Source: Filosporella fistucella (Eukaryota; Ascomycota; Leotiomycetes; Helotiales). From it: a DNA stretch of 64,000 nucleotides. The translations under genes were made by a program, and so were the position numbers. The stretch's first letter is position 1. Every line of letters starts with the position of its first letter. The notes under the pieces were generated by a model that was not told the origin of the DNA, ran no database searches, and worked only from the letters and a program-made list of their open reading frames with translations. The DNA is taken from positions 1,178,001 through 1,242,000 of the forward strand of contig JAQJZZ010000008.1 in NCBI GenBank assembly GCA_030077755.1. Reading direction: 5' to 3'. This document shows positions 24,925-36,070 of this stretch, one piece after another.

Positions 24925-26112
24925 TTTCAAGATGTGGTTTCACCAAAAAGTATATAATCGTTAAAGCAACAATAGCGTACGAAACCAGCAATGGCAATTT
25001 AAGGAATTAGCCATTCCCGCAGTCTTGGAAAAATTACTTTGACATGCACATATCTGCTGTGCACCCTCGGCAGTACTCCGTACTCAAGAGGGGTTCGGCC
25101 TAGCATCATCATGCATACTACTCTACTTTACTTGTACCCCGCCACCACCACCCGAGACCCCACCCACCCGAGCCACCACACACACATGTCCCAAGCTCCC
25201 TTGCAGTAAGGTCAAAATTACGGTATTCTATTCGTTCCCAGCCCATGCGAATATCTGAACTCAAAATTCCATAGCTGTGGGATAGAGTTTCCGCGCGTTC
25301 CTCCGTATGCAAGGCTTTGACAGTACTAGTTAGAGAAACACTTTGAGAGAACTGAATACACTGACAATGCAGAAAAGTGAGGCGGAAGTGATCTGACTTT
25401 GAGTTTGGTTACCTGAGGGTGTAGGTAGGCAGGTACTGTAGGGTCGTCAAAGCCTGATATGCGATGAAACAGATATATGGGTCGGCATATAGGTCTGGAA
25501 ATGGTGGCATCGGGATAGAGACAGGTAGGGCTCGTATACTCGGTCTTGAACACACAAGGTTTCGGCTTGGAATCTTCAATCCTGTCGGCGAGGGAGCGAA
25601 TCAAGGATACAGACGCCACTAAAAAGCAACATTCTCCAGCAAGCCGACGGAAGCCACAGAATCGGAGATGCCGACGACACCTCCACTGGAGCCTCTTTAC
25701 GAGCAGGTGAGGACCGAGTATCGGGATTTGACAAAATGACTAAATAGCGGCATATGGGGTACCAATTTCTTGTGTCAATCATTTGTTCACAGCCTGGCAA
25801 TCGACTGATAACATCTATGTGACTAGAGTAGAGAGAATTGTTTATTCTGAAAAGGAAGGGTTATGATGAGATGCGAGGAGAGTAGAAGAATGTCCAGTCT
25901 TGCCATGCCAGTGGAGTAAGAATAGAATTCACCATGTGATCTGAGAAACATCAGGTCGGAAGTGAAGATTGCAAGCCGTGAAAACATCGTGAGATGTATT
26001 TGTGGTTCTACGCTATCAATCCATGCCTATCACATATCAGAGCGCCGAGGTCACTTTTGCCTATTTTATACGCCATGTTTTGATCTGCCGTTTTGTCAAC
26101 TCCGCTCCATCA
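24925..26112. other. Intergenic, no gene seen
   Basis: Promoter of the AtuA-family gene on the left, 3' region of the DUF3445 gene on the right. Only shadow frames. Confidence 0.55.
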
Positions 26113-27315
26113 TTACGATTTCTCAATGGAATCTTCTCTCGCGGCAACTTCGTCACACCACTCCATCAGCTTGGGGCCCCAGATCGCAACCCCTTTATAA
26201 TTTCTAATTTCCTCTTCCCATCCCATTACCTGGCTTTTCAGCGCCTTCGTCTCTGCTACACCCAGTTCCGTCATAGGTGACATATATGTTCTAACTGTGA
26301 ACAATACCGCACCACTTTTTTCTAGTCTAGTGAATGTCTGTCTTTCTCGTCTAACCACAAGGTCTTTTACAGTGAGTGCATGTGAAGGTGTAGCTTCTGG
26401 AGCATCTTGAAATAGATGAGGTGTTGTTTGGATGAAGAGGTTGGTGCGTTCCATGGCGGTTTTAGGTGACAAGTGGTCAAAATATCTGATTGAAGATATT
26501 AGTATGAAAGGAATATAGGCTCACAGAAGGAATAAATACCTATTTACACTTCCTCCAAGTTTCTCCTTCCAAGATGGGACAGGCTTGTGTAAGTTTGCCA
26601 TTGAGGTTCCGATCCTCTCCTGGAGTTTCCATCCGGCTGGAAATAGTGTTGCCGATGCTTGAAGGTGATATTCTCCCGTGTTGGGATTCTTTAGCAAAAT
26701 GTTGAAGTCTTCCATGGACAGCTTGGCTGCTATTTCCAATGGATTTGGGCAAGATTTCCCGATGAAGAAAGTCTCGTCAGTGAGATGATTCTGTATTGTC
26801 GGGCCACTTGAAGTGTTTGCAAGAGTGAAGTGTTGAGGGAAGCGGTTCGCAAGGAACTCGGTTACAATCTCAAGAACCTCATGACAAGCAAACTCGGAGC
26901 CAGGGAGAGATTCAATAACGTTCTTGTGATTTGAGTTGAGGAGATTACATCGGAGAATGTGTTCAGCAAGGTAGTTGGAGTCGAGGGTAAGCCAGTTCGA
27001 TTCATCAAGACGCTTGAGTCCCATAGCCATCTTGGTAGAAGTCCTTTCTCGAATGGGTGGAAACTGATATGGCTTGACATCTTGACGTATATGTGTCTCG
27101 GTATAGCCTAGAGAAGAACGGCGTTGAGGTGGTATAGATCGAGAAAACAGTGTTGCCTTCCATACGTACGACCATCCACGAGTGGCGATACGTTGAGCGG
27201 CAAATACAATCCCAATTGAAAGAGAGATCAAGAATACAATAGCAGGAATCATGATGGCTGATTGGAGACGCCGTTGTTCTTGAAGGAAATGGTGATAGTA
27301 TGGCCGGGTGAGCAT
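26113..27315 (-). CDS. Heme-dependent oxidative N-demethylase family protein (DUF3445)
   Basis: Two exons (27315-26540, 26485-26113) make 382 residues. An N-terminal membrane anchor (about 22-41, MIPAIVFLISLSIGIVFAA) precedes the soluble domain. The family markers are KPYQFPPIRER, MGLKRLDESNWLTLDSNYLAEH and the late FDHLSPKTAMERTNLFIQ, with RRERQTFTRLEKSGAVLFTVRTY near the end. Splicing joins GGSVNR to YFDHLSP and removes a false YLFLL tail. Characterised members of PF11927 bind heme and oxidatively remove methyl groups from amines. The substrate here is unknown. The membrane anchor suggests the ER surface. Fungal members are sometimes mislabelled as mannosyltransferases, and nothing here supports that. 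Confidence 0.88.
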
Positions 27316-28876
27316 GGTGATGTCCGGAAAGGTAAAGTCGATGGTAGTTATTTATTGAGCCCGAAGGTGAGTTGAAGCGTATGGATTTGCAGTTGCTGAA
27401 GTTGAACAAACATCCATTCTGTCTTCTTGCATAAAAAGTACTTTGCTGTGCAGGTAAGGTTACACTGAAGGTTCTTTCTGCCGCCTCGAACTCTTTCGGC
27501 CTTGAAGAGAAACAAGCAAAATCGTGTCTTGAAGGTTTGACATGCAGGCGGTCTCGGAGAACTTTTGTGGATGGGTAGCCTTATGCGCAGCAAGATACAC
27601 TAGGTTCGTTGCAAGACCGTTGAGCCATGCTTCTCTCAAAGTCCCCGACAGACGGGACGCTTTCCGAGTGGAAAGTTGCCTCGGAAGAAATGACAATGTC
27701 AGCTCCAAGGAGCTCGAAGGAGAGTGATAAGACCGCTAGAATATGACTTATGCCAATAACAGGATGTACTATCCAGTATAATTCAGGGATAGAGCCGTAC
27801 CAAAGCTGCAGCCGAACGATCTGGGCTCACAAATCATCGCTGGGAGCGCCGGTTCCTGCATTAAGGCTATCGCGGCTCGACACTTGGGGAGCTGGTAGTG
27901 AGTACAAATGCAGACAGATTGCTGATGGAGAAACATCAATCAGCATCACCAGTGGGAGTCTGGCAGGCTGAAAGTGGACTGAGCTTACTGCTGACAGCCA
28001 ATGAAAACGGATATGTGGGAATACAGAATGACAATAGTGTAACAGCCTTGACTAGACTTGACTTAGCTGGGATCTTGAGAATTGCGGAGCTATATTTGTT
28101 TGGCGGTTTCAATGTATATGGCGGCAAACGCGCATTGCGAGCATTTTGATCGATGTTGCGGCTGATGACTGATCCCGGCATACAAAGGGATAGTGAGGAG
28201 TAGCGCACTGTAGCGCAACTTGGGCTGAGAGCACGGATCCATGACATCTTTGGGCTTTCCGGAATTGTGCACCGAGAAGCCTTGATTGGCCACCAAAAAG
28301 AACGTCAACCCTTCTTTGCCATGCATCGGCCGCATCGAACCTGCATGATCGTATCAGAATCTGGGCAAACGGTTGAGTTGAGAGATCTCCATTTCCAGAT
28401 CCAGATCCTAGCCAAAATCCGTCTGGAGGCGTCTAGACGAGACCTCTAAGCAAGTCACTGGACTGGACGGGATTAATCCACAACGGAAGAGACACAGATT
28501 TGAGACTAGTGTCACGATAGTCGATTCATTGTCCGCGTTTCTCAAATTATAGAAAGTGTCGCAAGATCAAAGTGATCGCTCAAATCCAGGAAGGTCGACA
28601 TAAGATACGGATTATGGTGGTCTTTCCAGGTGTCCCAAACCCTCCCTCATCAGCCAGCCCAGCCAGTCAGCCCGGTCTCCCTTTTGCAAAGTTGCAACCC
28701 ATCACATGCGTGCTATGGTCTCAAAATGGCCCGGTATAGCCGGCATAGGCGACCCCATATGATCTTCAGAACTTACTGTAAGCTTTGGGATCTCACTGGT
28801 TGTTGGAACGCAAAGGTAAATCACGAAATTTGCCTTCCTCCCAACCAAGAACGTTTGTACGCCGGATGGCCCTCTA
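27316..28876. other. Intergenic, no gene seen
   Basis: About 1.5 kb with only short frames on both strands. The left end must hold the DUF3445 gene promoter. Confidence 0.5.
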
Positions 28877-30538
28877 TCAATCCTTGTAAAACTTCAAGTG
28901 GTTTGCAATCCCATTTCTCACGTAGAGTTGCAGCCAGGTTGGCCATCCCCGGATGGCCGTCAAGAAAGTCAAAGTTTCCGGCAATATCAATTGACCCCCG
29001 CGTCCCGAGAGAACTTGCTGTCCGATGATCGCCGCAACATCTGCCGGCTCCAAGACCGAATCTTTGAACTCAGGTCTCTCAGAGAGCTTCGCAGTCAACG
29101 GAGTCCTAATCCACTGCAACGAATGAGTTTTGAAGATTTCCTGGGTCGATTTGTGGCGGGAAGAGAGACACTTGTCAAGCTGAGCCCTTGATTTGATCTA
29201 AGATCAGTCAAAAGAAAAAGAGTAATTTACTGAAGGATTCACAATTCTGAGATAAGCGACTGTCAGCTATTATGGAGTGCTGGTAATGCGAACAAACTTA
29301 CGTCGTTCTAACTTTTGCAGCGTTGTACCTTGATCGGAGTTCCGATGATAACCCCTCGTGGAAAGCAAGTGCACTAGCTTTCGTGCAACAATAATCAGTG
29401 TTTTGGGCATGGACTACGTACGTTGCCATGCTTGCAATGGTCACGACACTGAAGAGAAGTCAGCACTGGAATCTGATGTGAGACATGGGGCGAGCAGATT
29501 CCGATTTCTTCGGAACATGCTTGATTTGCAAATCGCTGCGTTTTTATAAGACATCTAGACGTACTGGCCATGATTGTTTTTGATCATTGCGGGGAGAAAT
29601 TCTCGGCACATCCAAAAGTGAGACAACCTGCATAATGTTTAGCAGACAAAATTTCCCTTTCCATATCGAAAACACTCCTGATTTTAGGCCAATAGCAGGA
29701 ATTGGTGCCTCAGGTAGTGAGCACATAGGTTCTTGGACCTAGGATACTAAATCGAACATCTCGAAACCGATTGATACATACGTGTTAACCTCAAAAGTAT
29801 TCCTAATAGCTGCTTCCGTATCTTCGCGCTCATCCAGGACCGTCCGACACGTCGCCACGCCCGCATTGTTTATGAGTACCGTCGGATTGCCATGATCTTT
29901 TCGAATCGCCACAGCTGTGGAGGCAATATTGGAAGACGATGTCACGTCAGATTGATAGAAATGGACACCAGAAGCTTCAATTTGTCAATAGGAGACACAT
30001 GAAGAGCAATGGAGGACCCACGGAGAGTTTCCTTGGGTGAATTAAGATCCATTATGACCACCTTCACTCCGTGCTTGGAAAAAAACTCAGCCATTGCTAG
30101 TCCAATTCCACTGCAACCCCCGGAGATCAACACTATCTCCTGACTCTTGATAAACTTGGCATCGGCTTGAAAGTTGTTTGCTGCCAAATGGGACAGTTTG
30201 TTGCTCAATCTCCGGATTACGGCCAGACCTAAAGCTATTTTCAGGGCGTGGATAACTATTGGAGAGCTTATCCATGAGTGAAGTTTAGCTGGAAGTATAT
30301 CCCGAACCTTGTCAGGGTAGTAAAGTAGAGCAACAAGCAGAGGGGCGGTTAGGCGGGCATCGAACGCGTGCCTGGGAAGGGCAGTCAGGACGCGTAAGGG
30401 TGAGATTTCTGATCTGGCCATCTTAATGCTGTTGCTAGAGGTTAAGGTCATGAAGGAAACAAAGAGCAAAGTGAGTGCAATAGGGATGCATATGTTTGCA
30501 ACAGAGCTAGAGAACTTCTGGACCAAAAGTTGCTCCAT
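28877..30538 (-). CDS. Membrane-anchored short-chain dehydrogenase/reductase (retinol-dehydrogenase / 17-beta-HSD-like)
   Basis: Six exons (30538-30022, 29974-29782, 29627-29565, 29448-29302, 29246-29231, 29113-28877) give 390 residues. Two or three hydrophobic segments occupy the first 115 residues, so it is an ER or lipid-droplet membrane enzyme. The Rossmann motif GGCSGIG is at 140-146 and NNAG at 208-211. The catalytic triad is S264, Y277 and K281 (YCCTK). The sequence then reads TIVNPSWIRTPLTAKL, typical of this subgroup, and that reading is only obtained with the 16-nt exon 5. It is an NAD(P)H-dependent oxidoreductase of a lipid, retinoid or sterol-like substrate, not identifiable here. 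An alternative start is an internal Met at residue 40. It lies next to an aldehyde dehydrogenase in the same orientation. Confidence 0.9.
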
Positions 30539-30901
30539 TTCCGAATATGGATTAAAGTGTTTGAACGATCCATGCGAGGAATCGCGGCAGGTCTAGAATA
30601 TGTGGAGGTGGGGCCGGCGAGTTCGTCAACATCCAGAGGCGCATGAGTTGGTCCCGTGAGACTTATTCTTGGCCCCCAAAAGAGATGTCTACTATAGAGA
30701 ACTTATATGGACTCCTTGGCTGGCCGGCAGAAATGACCACATGATTTAAAGATGGATGGACTCGCCCATGGGACAAAAATATCGTCACGTGGAGGAATCA
30801 GCTATTTGATTCATCATACAACTTTTACAGTGAACTCTGAATTTGACAGAAGCTATGGATCTCTGTGCCAGAATTATGTACTAATGAAAGTGGCCGGGAG
30901 G
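30539..30901. other. Intergenic, 363 bp
   Basis: Contains the SDR promoter and the terminator region of the aldehyde dehydrogenase gene. Nothing else is recognised. Confidence 0.6.
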
Positions 30902-32740
30902 CTAGAAATGTCCATCAAGAGTCAGGGTACCCGTCTTCGTAATAAGGTATTCGTTGATTGCCACGTCCTTTCCACTCTCTTTACCATATCCACTTTCCTT
31001 AATTCCTCCGAATGGCGATTCTGCCGCAGAAGAATTACCTGCTTCTGATTAGCATTTTACGCAATATTGTACAGAATTGGAACATACCCGTGTTCATGCC
31101 AATCATTCCAGCCTCGAGATTCTCCAAAAGTCTCCATGTGCGATCAATGTTTTTGGTGAAGTAATATGAAGCAAGTCCCATCTATCTCAGTCAAAAGAAG
31201 CTCCTAGGAAAAGGTTATGTGGGCACTTACACTGGTGTTGTTCGCAGCTTCTACGGCTTCATCTTCTGTGTCAAAGGAGTAGAGAGCAAGCACTGGTGCA
31301 AATGTTTCCTCTTGCGTGATCAACATCTCCTTCTTGGCTCCTAGAATAATTGTTGGCTCGAAGAAGTAGCCAGATTTTCCCATCACCTTCCCACCACCCA
31401 GCACGACTTGACCGCCGTGTTTCTTGGCATCTGCAACCTGATTAAGAGCCTTGTCGAGACTTCGTGGTGTAGTAACTGGGCCCATAGTTGTTCCTTTCTC
31501 AGCACCGTGACCAACGACCAATTTGGACGTCTTTTTCTTCAAGATATCTGCAAATCTATCGTATACGCCAGCTTGGACATACACCCGGTTGGCAGTAATA
31601 CACGCTTGACCAGCATGTCGCCATTTAAGTGCCATAAGTGCTATTTGGCCGTAAGTATCATTTATAAATACGAAACTTTGGAACATACCGTCTGCTGCTT
31701 GATTCAAATCTGCATCGTCGAATATTAAGAAAGGACAATTTCCACCTAGCTCAAGTGTAACCTTCTTCAGCCCGTCAGAGCACAATTTGGCGACCAATTT
31801 TCCAACTCTAGTCTCCAAGGTTGTCAGTATTTCAATCCAAATGGGGTTGCACCTCAACTCACTGATCCAGTGAAAGTAACCTTCTTCACCAGAGGATGTC
31901 TGCAAAGAGCTTCACTCAAAGGTGGGGTGTTTTCAAGGCTTGTTGTCAAAACGCTAAAGACCCCTTTAGGAAACCCTGCCTGCTCTGCCAAGTGTGCAAG
32001 AGCTAAGACAGAAAGTGGAGTCTCTGGTGAGGGCTTCACGATCATGGAGCAGCCTGCAGCCAATGCAGCTCCAGCTTTTCGCAAGATCATTCTAATTCAA
32101 ATTAGACATTATTCCAATATTATGTACTAAGCACTCACGCAATAGGGAAATTCCAAGGTACCAACGCAACGGTGACGCCGATGGGTTGTTTGACTGTGAA
32201 AACCCGTCTTCCTGGGGCAGAAGGGGTTTGTATTGTACCAGTAACTCTCTCTGCTTCTCCAGCAAACCACCAGGTAAAGCCCAATGCGTAGTCGAGTTCT
32301 CCCTGCGACTCAGCAATCGGCTTTCCGGTCTCATAAGTTACAATATGAGCAATATCATCCCGATTCTCTCGAATGAGGGCATCCCACTTCAAAAGCCATT
32401 GCGCTCTAGTACGTGGGTTAATTTTCCTATAGCTTTGAAATGCTGCGTGGGCGCCTTTGACCGCAGCATCAACATCGTCGGCATTGTTGTCTGGGGCTGA
32501 TGCCCACACTTTATCACTTCCGGGATCTGTAATGTGTCAGACTAGCAATTTAGATCGACGTGACTTTCCTTACCAACAACATCAAACCTCTTTCCCGATT
32601 TTGCTTCAACCCAATTGCCATTGACAAGCGATTTATCCTTGAACAACTCGGGGTTCTTGATCTACAGAGATAGCCTCGTCAGCCTCGTGCTGAAAGCACT
32701 TGAATTGGCTGCTCACCTGAAAAGGAAGATTTGGGGCCAT
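30902..32740 (-). CDS. Succinate-semialdehyde dehydrogenase-type aldehyde dehydrogenase
   Basis: Eight exons (32740-32717, 32661-32574, 32526-32139, 32091-31863, 31812-31689, 31640-31231, 31181-31088, 31038-30902) join in frame to 497 residues, the standard ALDH length. Visible family features are VPWNFPIAM with the NAD(P)-binding KPSPETPLS, FTGS at 240-243, catalytic E264 in LELGGN and nucleophile C298 in RHAGQACITANR. The C-terminus has SPFGGIKESGYGKESG. The RHAGQ-C-ITANR context and C-terminal signature match SSADH (GabD/Uga2 type), which oxidises succinic semialdehyde in the GABA shunt. No convincing mitochondrial presequence is seen (MAPNLPFQ), so it is probably cytosolic. Paralogues are common in fungi, so substrate is an inference. 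Confidence 0.93.
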
Positions 32741-34399
32741 TTTTAAAGCTACTTCAAGAGACTTATTTGTCTTCAAACTACGGGACAAGTAAATTAATCG
32801 AAATAGGGTTGAAAGAATAAATAATTGAGAAGATAAAAATCGGATATAAACCGGAAGGTACAGTCTTGTAAGGTGGGGTAAGAAAGGTGTGACGCCAGTT
32901 GCGCGCGGGGTCAACAGCGCGTATAAGGAAGACGGAAAACATCAAGCAGCCTTAAAGGCTTTATAAATGACGCCATACACTCACTTATACGCCCAGATGA
33001 CAAAGTGAAGTCAGATATGGTGCTTGCTCCCTTCCACTTTGGACATAGATCATACCTAAGGTAAGTTCTTGACCTTCGACAACCAAGGATTTGCCGAGGT
33101 GTTAAGCTAGCAGGAGCAGGAGTAGGAGGTAGCTGTAGGTATCCACATTTCACATCTCAGGAATTACCTATGATCATCCTTCCCGGACGGATGTATCTTC
33201 AGCTTCTTGTTGCAGTCGTCTCGCTGCTATATCTTCTGGAAATTGGGTTGAGGCAAACAAGACAAAATACCTGAGGTAGGTAGAGAACGGGCGCCCAGAC
33301 ATCACGTGAGGACCTAGAATTAGACCTTGCCAGGGATCAACTTCAACGACTCTGAGAATCTCATACAAGTTTTTGAAATGTTTCAATTGGTCCAATAAAT
33401 TATGGAATTATACAGGGCTTGACAGCCGAGACAGCTCAGATAGTACTGTCTATAATGCTTCTAGCCCCTAAAATCTAGGAATGGCAGGTCGAGGCTATGA
33501 TACATGCCACGATGTTCAGACGTCGATCAAACGCCATGAATAGAGAAAGGCGTAACGATTTTCGAAACAGACATCGGCAATGATTGCCATACTACTGCCA
33601 TCATGGGACTGCCAAGAACAATTACTTGCCGATACATGGGATATTGCGAGAAACAGTAGGAGCTTAATTGATACCAATGCCACTTTCTTTGCATTTTTTG
33701 CTAGTTGCTGTGCACTTTAGAGGAGACGGTATGTTTGTAGAAAACTTTCTCCAGCTGAATACAGATATGAGACACTAGCTACACTATCCCCACATGTACT
33801 GCATATTCCTGTGGAGCAAACTTGGAACATGTCGTTGAGAGGCTGGAATGAATGGCTTAGTATGGGGCTATGATCTACACCATCTTGTCTAATCTTATCT
33901 TTCAAGCTCTTCTAATTGTTTCGAATAGGCAATCAAGCGATGCTTGTCTCGCATTGCCTGTCCCCTTCGCTGCCGTTGTGGATATGTTATGGCTAGCCTC
34001 AATTTTTGATCCATTTCGGCTTGTTGTCCGTACCTTCCAAGCGCATAACGGGTCTACTTGACCCGTCTAAGCTTCCTATTTATTCTGGTAGAGTCTGACC
34101 TCAAGACCGCAGGTCTAGTGCCGGGATTCCGGGGAAGGTTGACACTTGTTTTGGCTTCTGCCCTGTCGTACAGCGCAAGGCCGTCCTTGCTTCGGTCTCC
34201 TGTTACTCGAGCGCGCAAAACCGTCCAATATCTCGAACACAACACCTCTTCTATAAAGCTTTCGCAATCGCTCATACAACTATTTTCTATTCATCCGATT
34301 TTCTTCTTTCTTCTAACTCCTGGTTTGAGTCTTAATCTTTGGAAGCAAATTTATTTTTATTTAATTTAGTAAGCTGCCGGCCAGTCAAAATTTCTCGAC
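32741..34399. other. Intergenic between divergent genes
   Basis: About 1.66 kb between the ALDH gene and the secreted-peptide gene. No gene seen. The last 150 bases before 34400 are A/T- and pyrimidine-rich (for example ttatttttatttaattt near 34350) and are the likely core promoter of the peptide precursor. Confidence 0.55.
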
Positions 34400-34987
34400 A
34401 TGTACACCTCTATTGCTCAAATCCTGGCTATAGCCTTTCTAGCTGCTCCCCTCGTAGGAGGATTAGAGAGTGCACCATCCTCAAACATGGAAAGGAGATA
34501 TACAGTATGTGCTAGCTAGATCTTACAGATATCCCGGCTAATCTTGAATCAGGGCAGTAACGCTGTCATGGCGTCTCTCATTGCACGAAACCCGGACCTT
34601 CTTCCTTCTCGCGACTTAAGTCTTCGTCACCATACGGAGGCTCAAATTGCTGCCAAGAAGGCAAAAGCCGCAAATCGCGATCTTGAACTGGGTGAGAGAT
34701 TCTCGTCCCGGCAGAAATGTGCAGTCTAACACATGGGAAAAGTTGAGAGTCGAGAGGCACACCACTTAGGAGTCAAGCGTGAAGCACACCACACAGAAGC
34801 CCAAATAGCGGCAAAGAAGGCGAAAGCTGCTGGTCGTGACCTCGACGTCGAGACGAGAGAACCCCATCACACCGAGGCGCAGATCGCAGCAAAGAAGGCC
34901 AAAGCTGCAGGTAGAGACGTTGAAGCTCGCGCGCCTCACCACACTGAAGCCCAAATTGCAGCAAAAAAGGCAAAAGCTAGCAGTTAG
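34400..34987 (+). CDS. Secreted repeat-peptide precursor (Kex2-processed-repeat-protein-like)
   Basis: Three exons (34400-34504, 34553-34691, 34743-34987) give 162 residues. A clear signal peptide (MYTSIAQILAIAFLAAPLVGG) is followed by a short pro-region with an RR site at 32-33. The remainder is four copies of the identical 14-mer HHTEAQIAAKKAKA at 61-74, 97-110, 123-136 and 147-160, plus a fifth decayed copy starting EAHHLGVKR at 86. Spacers are AGRD/ANRD followed by short acidic segments ending in Arg. KR precedes copy 2, and KK lies inside each copy. Three of four copies follow an E-A, E-P or A-P dipeptide after Arg. This is the layout of a precursor cut by Kex2-type protease and trimmed by a Ste13-type dipeptidase. 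It has no Cys and no Trp/Phe in the repeat. It is not a known pheromone and not a Tyr-core dikaritin. Function unknown; splice joins make a single clean frame. Confidence 0.8.
34625..34978 (+). repeat. Four coding repeats of a 14-codon unit (synonymously diverged)
   Basis: The units encode the same 14 residues but differ at many wobble positions. Comparing copies 1 and 2, nine of fourteen codons differ and none changes the amino acid. Units are 24-36 codons apart. Confidence 0.85.
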
Positions 34988-36070
34988 AGGTTCGAAATCG
35001 GAGGACTTGGACGGACATAAAAGGGAAATACATACTAGAAAAGTACTTGGTAGAAGGGTATATGGCGTCCTGTATTTAGGATGGCGTCGGGGATTGGGGT
35101 TTCACAAATGTAGATATTATCAAAGCTATCTTCCGTTGCACAGAACGAGACATTCCATAAGAGAACTTCAGAATGCGATTCATTTATGCTCACATTATAT
35201 ACCCTGAACTTTCTTGTTCACCATAAATGCCCGCACCGGTCGTATCTTCGCAGATAACCACTCTTCTACCCCAACTCCAGCATGGCTAAGATGCGGTGGT
35301 CCCGAAAATATTTGCGCTTTTCACTAAATCCTGGGAATGATAGATTCTATGAATGTTCTTGGTATGTCTCTTGAATTATCGCGTTTCACACGAAATTTTT
35401 GTGCTAATATTGCTCACCTCCGCTTTGAATATCCCCAATCCAGTACCAGGAAATCCCGCGGGGATTTTGTTGTCGGTTTTATTTAGTTGAATAGTCTTCC
35501 CACTAATAACTTATTCACGTTCATTAACCCGGTGGTTCATTGGTGTGTTCTTCACCAGATAGGTAACAATCAAGGGCAAAAAGTTCTGGGAATAAGCCAT
35601 AAACAGCTCTTCGGGAGTTGTACTAAGGGATTAGGGGTTCGAAGCCCCTCTTCCTGAAAGTTTTGCTATTTATTTTTGACCAATTTTGGCGAAACTCTCT
35701 CTTCACAATTTTTTTTTGGCTATTCTAAACTTTAGAAAACCCGAAATTAGCTATGAATATTGAATGCTGCCTGTATATATTTAAAAGCAAGGCGATGACT
35801 ATGTCCTACTTTGGGACATCTGGAGGCAAGAAATTCGTTGCCCGCTCTCTAGCTACAGAGCGGACGAATAGAGGACGAAGCGTGATATCAGATGAGGAAA
35901 TTTCAATTCATGTTGGTAATTATGAATAGTCATGATTGGACTTTGATCTCCTTGGAAAGTCCTGCGCCTTCAAGTAATATGAGTCTAATTCCCAACTCTA
36001 AAGGTCTACCCAAGCCCGCAACGCTATGCCAAAAGACGAAAATGAAACCACAATCGTTACCTGGGGTTAC
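34988..36070. other. Intergenic, AT-rich
   Basis: About 1.1 kb with T/A-rich tracts around 35480-35780 and no supportable gene. A small hairpin-forming stretch at 35633-35649 resembles a tRNA T-arm but has no tRNA around it. Confidence 0.5.

Noticed and set aside
34400..34987. Assignment of the repeat precursor as an alpha-type mating pheromone
   Set aside because: The repeat lacks the Trp/Cys/Gly core of ascomycete alpha-pheromones and has only one KR site, so only the processing pattern is similar.
35633..35649. T-arm-like hairpin with TTCGAAG loop
   Set aside because: No matching acceptor stem, D-arm or anticodon arm could be formed around it, so it is not a tRNA.
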